Origin: Burkholderiales bacterium
Lineage (GTDB): Bacteria; Pseudomonadota; Gammaproteobacteria; Burkholderiales; Burkholderiaceae_C
Length of the DNA: 56,553 nt
Direction: 5' to 3'
NCBI GenBank assembly: GCA_019509985.1
Contig: JAEKLF010000049.1
Location: 1-56,553, forward strand
A program made the position numbers and the translations under genes. Under the pieces are notes generated by a model, which saw only the letters and a program-made list of their open reading frames with translations, did not search any database and had not been told where the DNA came from. Below, one piece after another: positions 54,933-56,553 of this stretch (positions are counted from its first letter, which is position 1; each line of letters opens with the position of its first letter).

Positions 54933-56553
54933 TCAGCCCGGCATGAAATGGACCTGCCTGGCCACCAGCGCACCGTCCTTCACCGAGCCCTTGATCTCGA
55001 CCTTGGCGCCGTTGGCGAGTTTGGCCGCGTCGCCATCGATGAACTTCACGGTGCTGGCCGAGGCGTCGACCTTCTGGCTGCCGACCTTGAAGTCGGCGCT
55101 GCTCACGAAGTCGCCGATCAGGCCGCCGAGGTAGACGTAGTCGTTGCCGGCATCGTCCTTCTCGGGCTTCTGCAGCTCGATGCTGATAGCCGTGAGCTTG
55201 ACGCTGCCGTCGCTGCCGCTGACGGTGGCCTTGATGCTCAGGCGCGAGCCGTTCACCAGGTCGGCCAGCTTGGTGCCCACTGGCTGCAGCAGCGTGTTCG
55301 GCGTGATCTGCACCGTGTAGCTGCCGACCTGCACACTGGTGTCCGTCACGTTGAAGGCGACGCCGGAGAAGCCGATGGTCCTGGCCACACCGGTCGTGTT
55401 GACGACGGTGACGCTGGTCGCCGTGAAGACGCCGCTCGTGGCCGAGTAGCTGCCTTCGACGGTGACCGCCACGCCGACGGCGAGGTTGGCCAGCGACTTG
55501 CCGTCCGGGCTGACCTTGGTCGTGTCACCCCACTTCACCGTGGTGCCCAGCAGCGTGAAGCTCTTGCCCGTGGCATCCACGGCGCTGATCGCGCCGGCCA
55601 GATGCTCCGGCTTGTCGGCCGGGGGCGGCTGCACGGCGATCTCGGTGGCCTTCACGCCGGCCGGTGTCAACTGGCCGGTGACCTGCACCCAGGCGCCCGC
55701 AGCCACGTCGGCCGCGCTGCCCTTGGTGAACTTGGCGGCGCTGGCGTCGACGACCGTGCCGCGCAGCGTGAAGTTGGCGAGCGAGACGTAGTCCGTGATC
55801 TGGCCGATCAGCAGTGCCTTCAGCGCCGTGTCGTTCTTGAACACGCGCAGCCAGTCGGCCTTCATCGCGCCGTCCTTGATGCTGCCGTGCGCCTGGGCCT
55901 GGGCACCGTTGGCCACGTCGGCCGCGGTCGTGCCTTCCTTCAGCGTCGCCGTGCTGGCGTCGACGAGCACGTCGCCGATGCGCAGCGACGAGAGGCTCTG
56001 GAAGTCGCTGATCGGGCCGCCCACCGTCGTGTCCGACGAATCCGGCAGCTTGCGCGCCTTGACCTCGACGACGCTGGCGTTCAGCACCGTCTTGCCGCCG
56101 CTCGTGGCCGGCGCATTGGCCGAGACCACACTGACCAGCTTGCCGTTCTCGATGACGACGCCGGCGGGCAGCAGCTTGGCGTCGGCATAGCTCACCGTCA
56201 CGCTGCTGTTGCCGACCAAGGCGAAGGTCTTGGCCGTCGTGTCCAGGCCCTGAACGGCGCCGCTGATGCGGAACAGCTCGCTGCCGTCCTTGACCTTGCG
56301 CTCGATGCGCGTGGCCGTGATGCTGCCGTCGCTGGCCACCGTGCCGCTGACCTTGACGAGGTCGCCCACGGCGAGCTGGGTGAGGCTGGAGAAGCCTTCG
56401 AAGACGGTCGGCAGCTGGCCGGTCGTCGTCGTCTTGATGGTCTGGCCGAAGACGCTCAGCGTGCCGGCCGTGCCGTCCACCGCGCCGATGGTGCCGACGA
56501 GGGCGAAGTTCACGACGAGGCTCTGCAGCACGCCGTCCTTCAGCGCGGCCTGC
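54933..56553 (-). CDS. DUF5666 domain repeat protein, N-terminus cut by window edge
   Basis: At least 540 residues; the frame stays open to the right edge, so the N-terminus is missing. It consists of repeated beta-rich units of 60-80 residues with recurring patterns such as GAISAVDATGKSFTLLGTTV, GQITDYVSLANFTLRGTVVD and GLIGDFVSSADFKVGSQKVD, each followed by a segment of the form AKFTKGSAADVAAGAWVQV. This matches DUF5666 (OB-like) repeats found in exported proteins of unknown function. It ends ARQVHFMPG. Probably surface or periplasmic; no catalytic motif. Confidence 0.8.
   Translation of the reverse strand, partial: QAALKDGVLQSLVVNFALVGTIGAVDGTAGTLSVFGQTIKTTTTGQLPTVFEGFSSLTQLAVGDLVKVSGTVASDGSITATRIERKVKDGSELFRISGAVQGLDTTAKTFALVGNSSVTVSYADAKLLPAGVVIENGKLVSVVSANAPATSGGKTVLNASVVEVKARKLPDSSDTTVGGPISDFQSLSSLRIGDVLVDASTATLKEGTTAADVANGAQAQAHGSIKDGAMKADWLRVFKNDTALKALLIGQITDYVSLANFTLRGTVVDASAAKFTKGSAADVAAGAWVQVTGQLTPAGVKATEIAVQPPPADKPEHLAGAISAVDATGKSFTLLGTTVKWGDTTKVSPDGKSLANLAVGVAVTVEGSYSATSGVFTATSVTVVNTTGVARTIGFSGVAFNVTDTSVQVGSYTVQITPNTLLQPVGTKLADLVNGSRLSIKATVSGSDGSVKLTAISIELQKPEKDDAGNDYVYLGGLIGDFVSSADFKVGSQKVDASASTVKFIDGDAAKLANGAKVEIKGSVKDGALVARQVHFMPG

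Overview
This window is a GC-rich chromosomal segment. Its densely packed genes, core metabolic set and gene order (mdh, GntR regulator, sdhCDAB, sdhE, gltA; acnB; galU; valS; cysM) point to a betaproteobacterium of the order Burkholderiales. I infer something near Roseateles, Pelomonas or Rubrivivax, but no 16S rRNA gene is present to confirm it. I see no prophage, insertion sequence, CRISPR array or rRNA operon. No stretch longer than about 250 bp lacks a gene or a recognisable regulatory element.

Layout. 1-6.6 kb (minus strand): an alkaline phosphatase D lipoprotein cut by the window edge, a FadL-type porin, a leucine/glutamate-type dehydrogenase, and a coupled pair of a non-heme iron dioxygenase and an iron-sulfur flavin reductase. 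6.6-15 kb: housekeeping genes (SDR reductase, rhomboid protease, tRNA-Leu(CAA), cysM, Nudix, tusA, galU, a degenerate 2-hydroxyacid dehydrogenase, valS). 15-17.8 kb: a histidine-rich Spy-like protein, a ferredoxin and a two-component system in one tight operon. 17.8-30 kb: amidase, guaC with a second copy of its 3' end just downstream, a membrane protein and a Nudix-deoxyribosyltransferase-like fusion divergent from a DeoR regulator, DUF3422, a FabH-like synthase, exonuclease I, a PAS-degenerate GGDEF protein, and a 90-residue FlgC-like protein behind a sigma-28 type promoter. 30-44 kb: acnB, a vapBC module, a CoA-ester lyase, a chemoreceptor, mdh, a GntR regulator and the sdhCDAB-sdhE-gltA TCA-cycle operon. 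44-46.3 kb: ribokinase and an SAH/MTA-deaminase-like amidohydrolase.

46.3-54.8 kb holds the most interesting system: a TonB-dependent receptor, a LacI-family regulator, a GH94 phosphorylase, a GPH-type sugar symporter and a gluconokinase. Three copies of the palindrome GGATAGCGCTATCC (two with one mismatch) lie in the two promoter regions. The phosphorylase carries the residues known to bind the aldonic-acid carboxylate in cellobionic acid phosphorylase. I therefore predict a self-contained cellobionate (oxidised cellobiose) uptake and phosphorolysis regulon: receptor, symporter, phosphorylase giving glucose 1-phosphate plus gluconate, then gluconokinase giving 6-phosphogluconate. The window ends in a repetitive DUF5666 protein that runs off the right edge.
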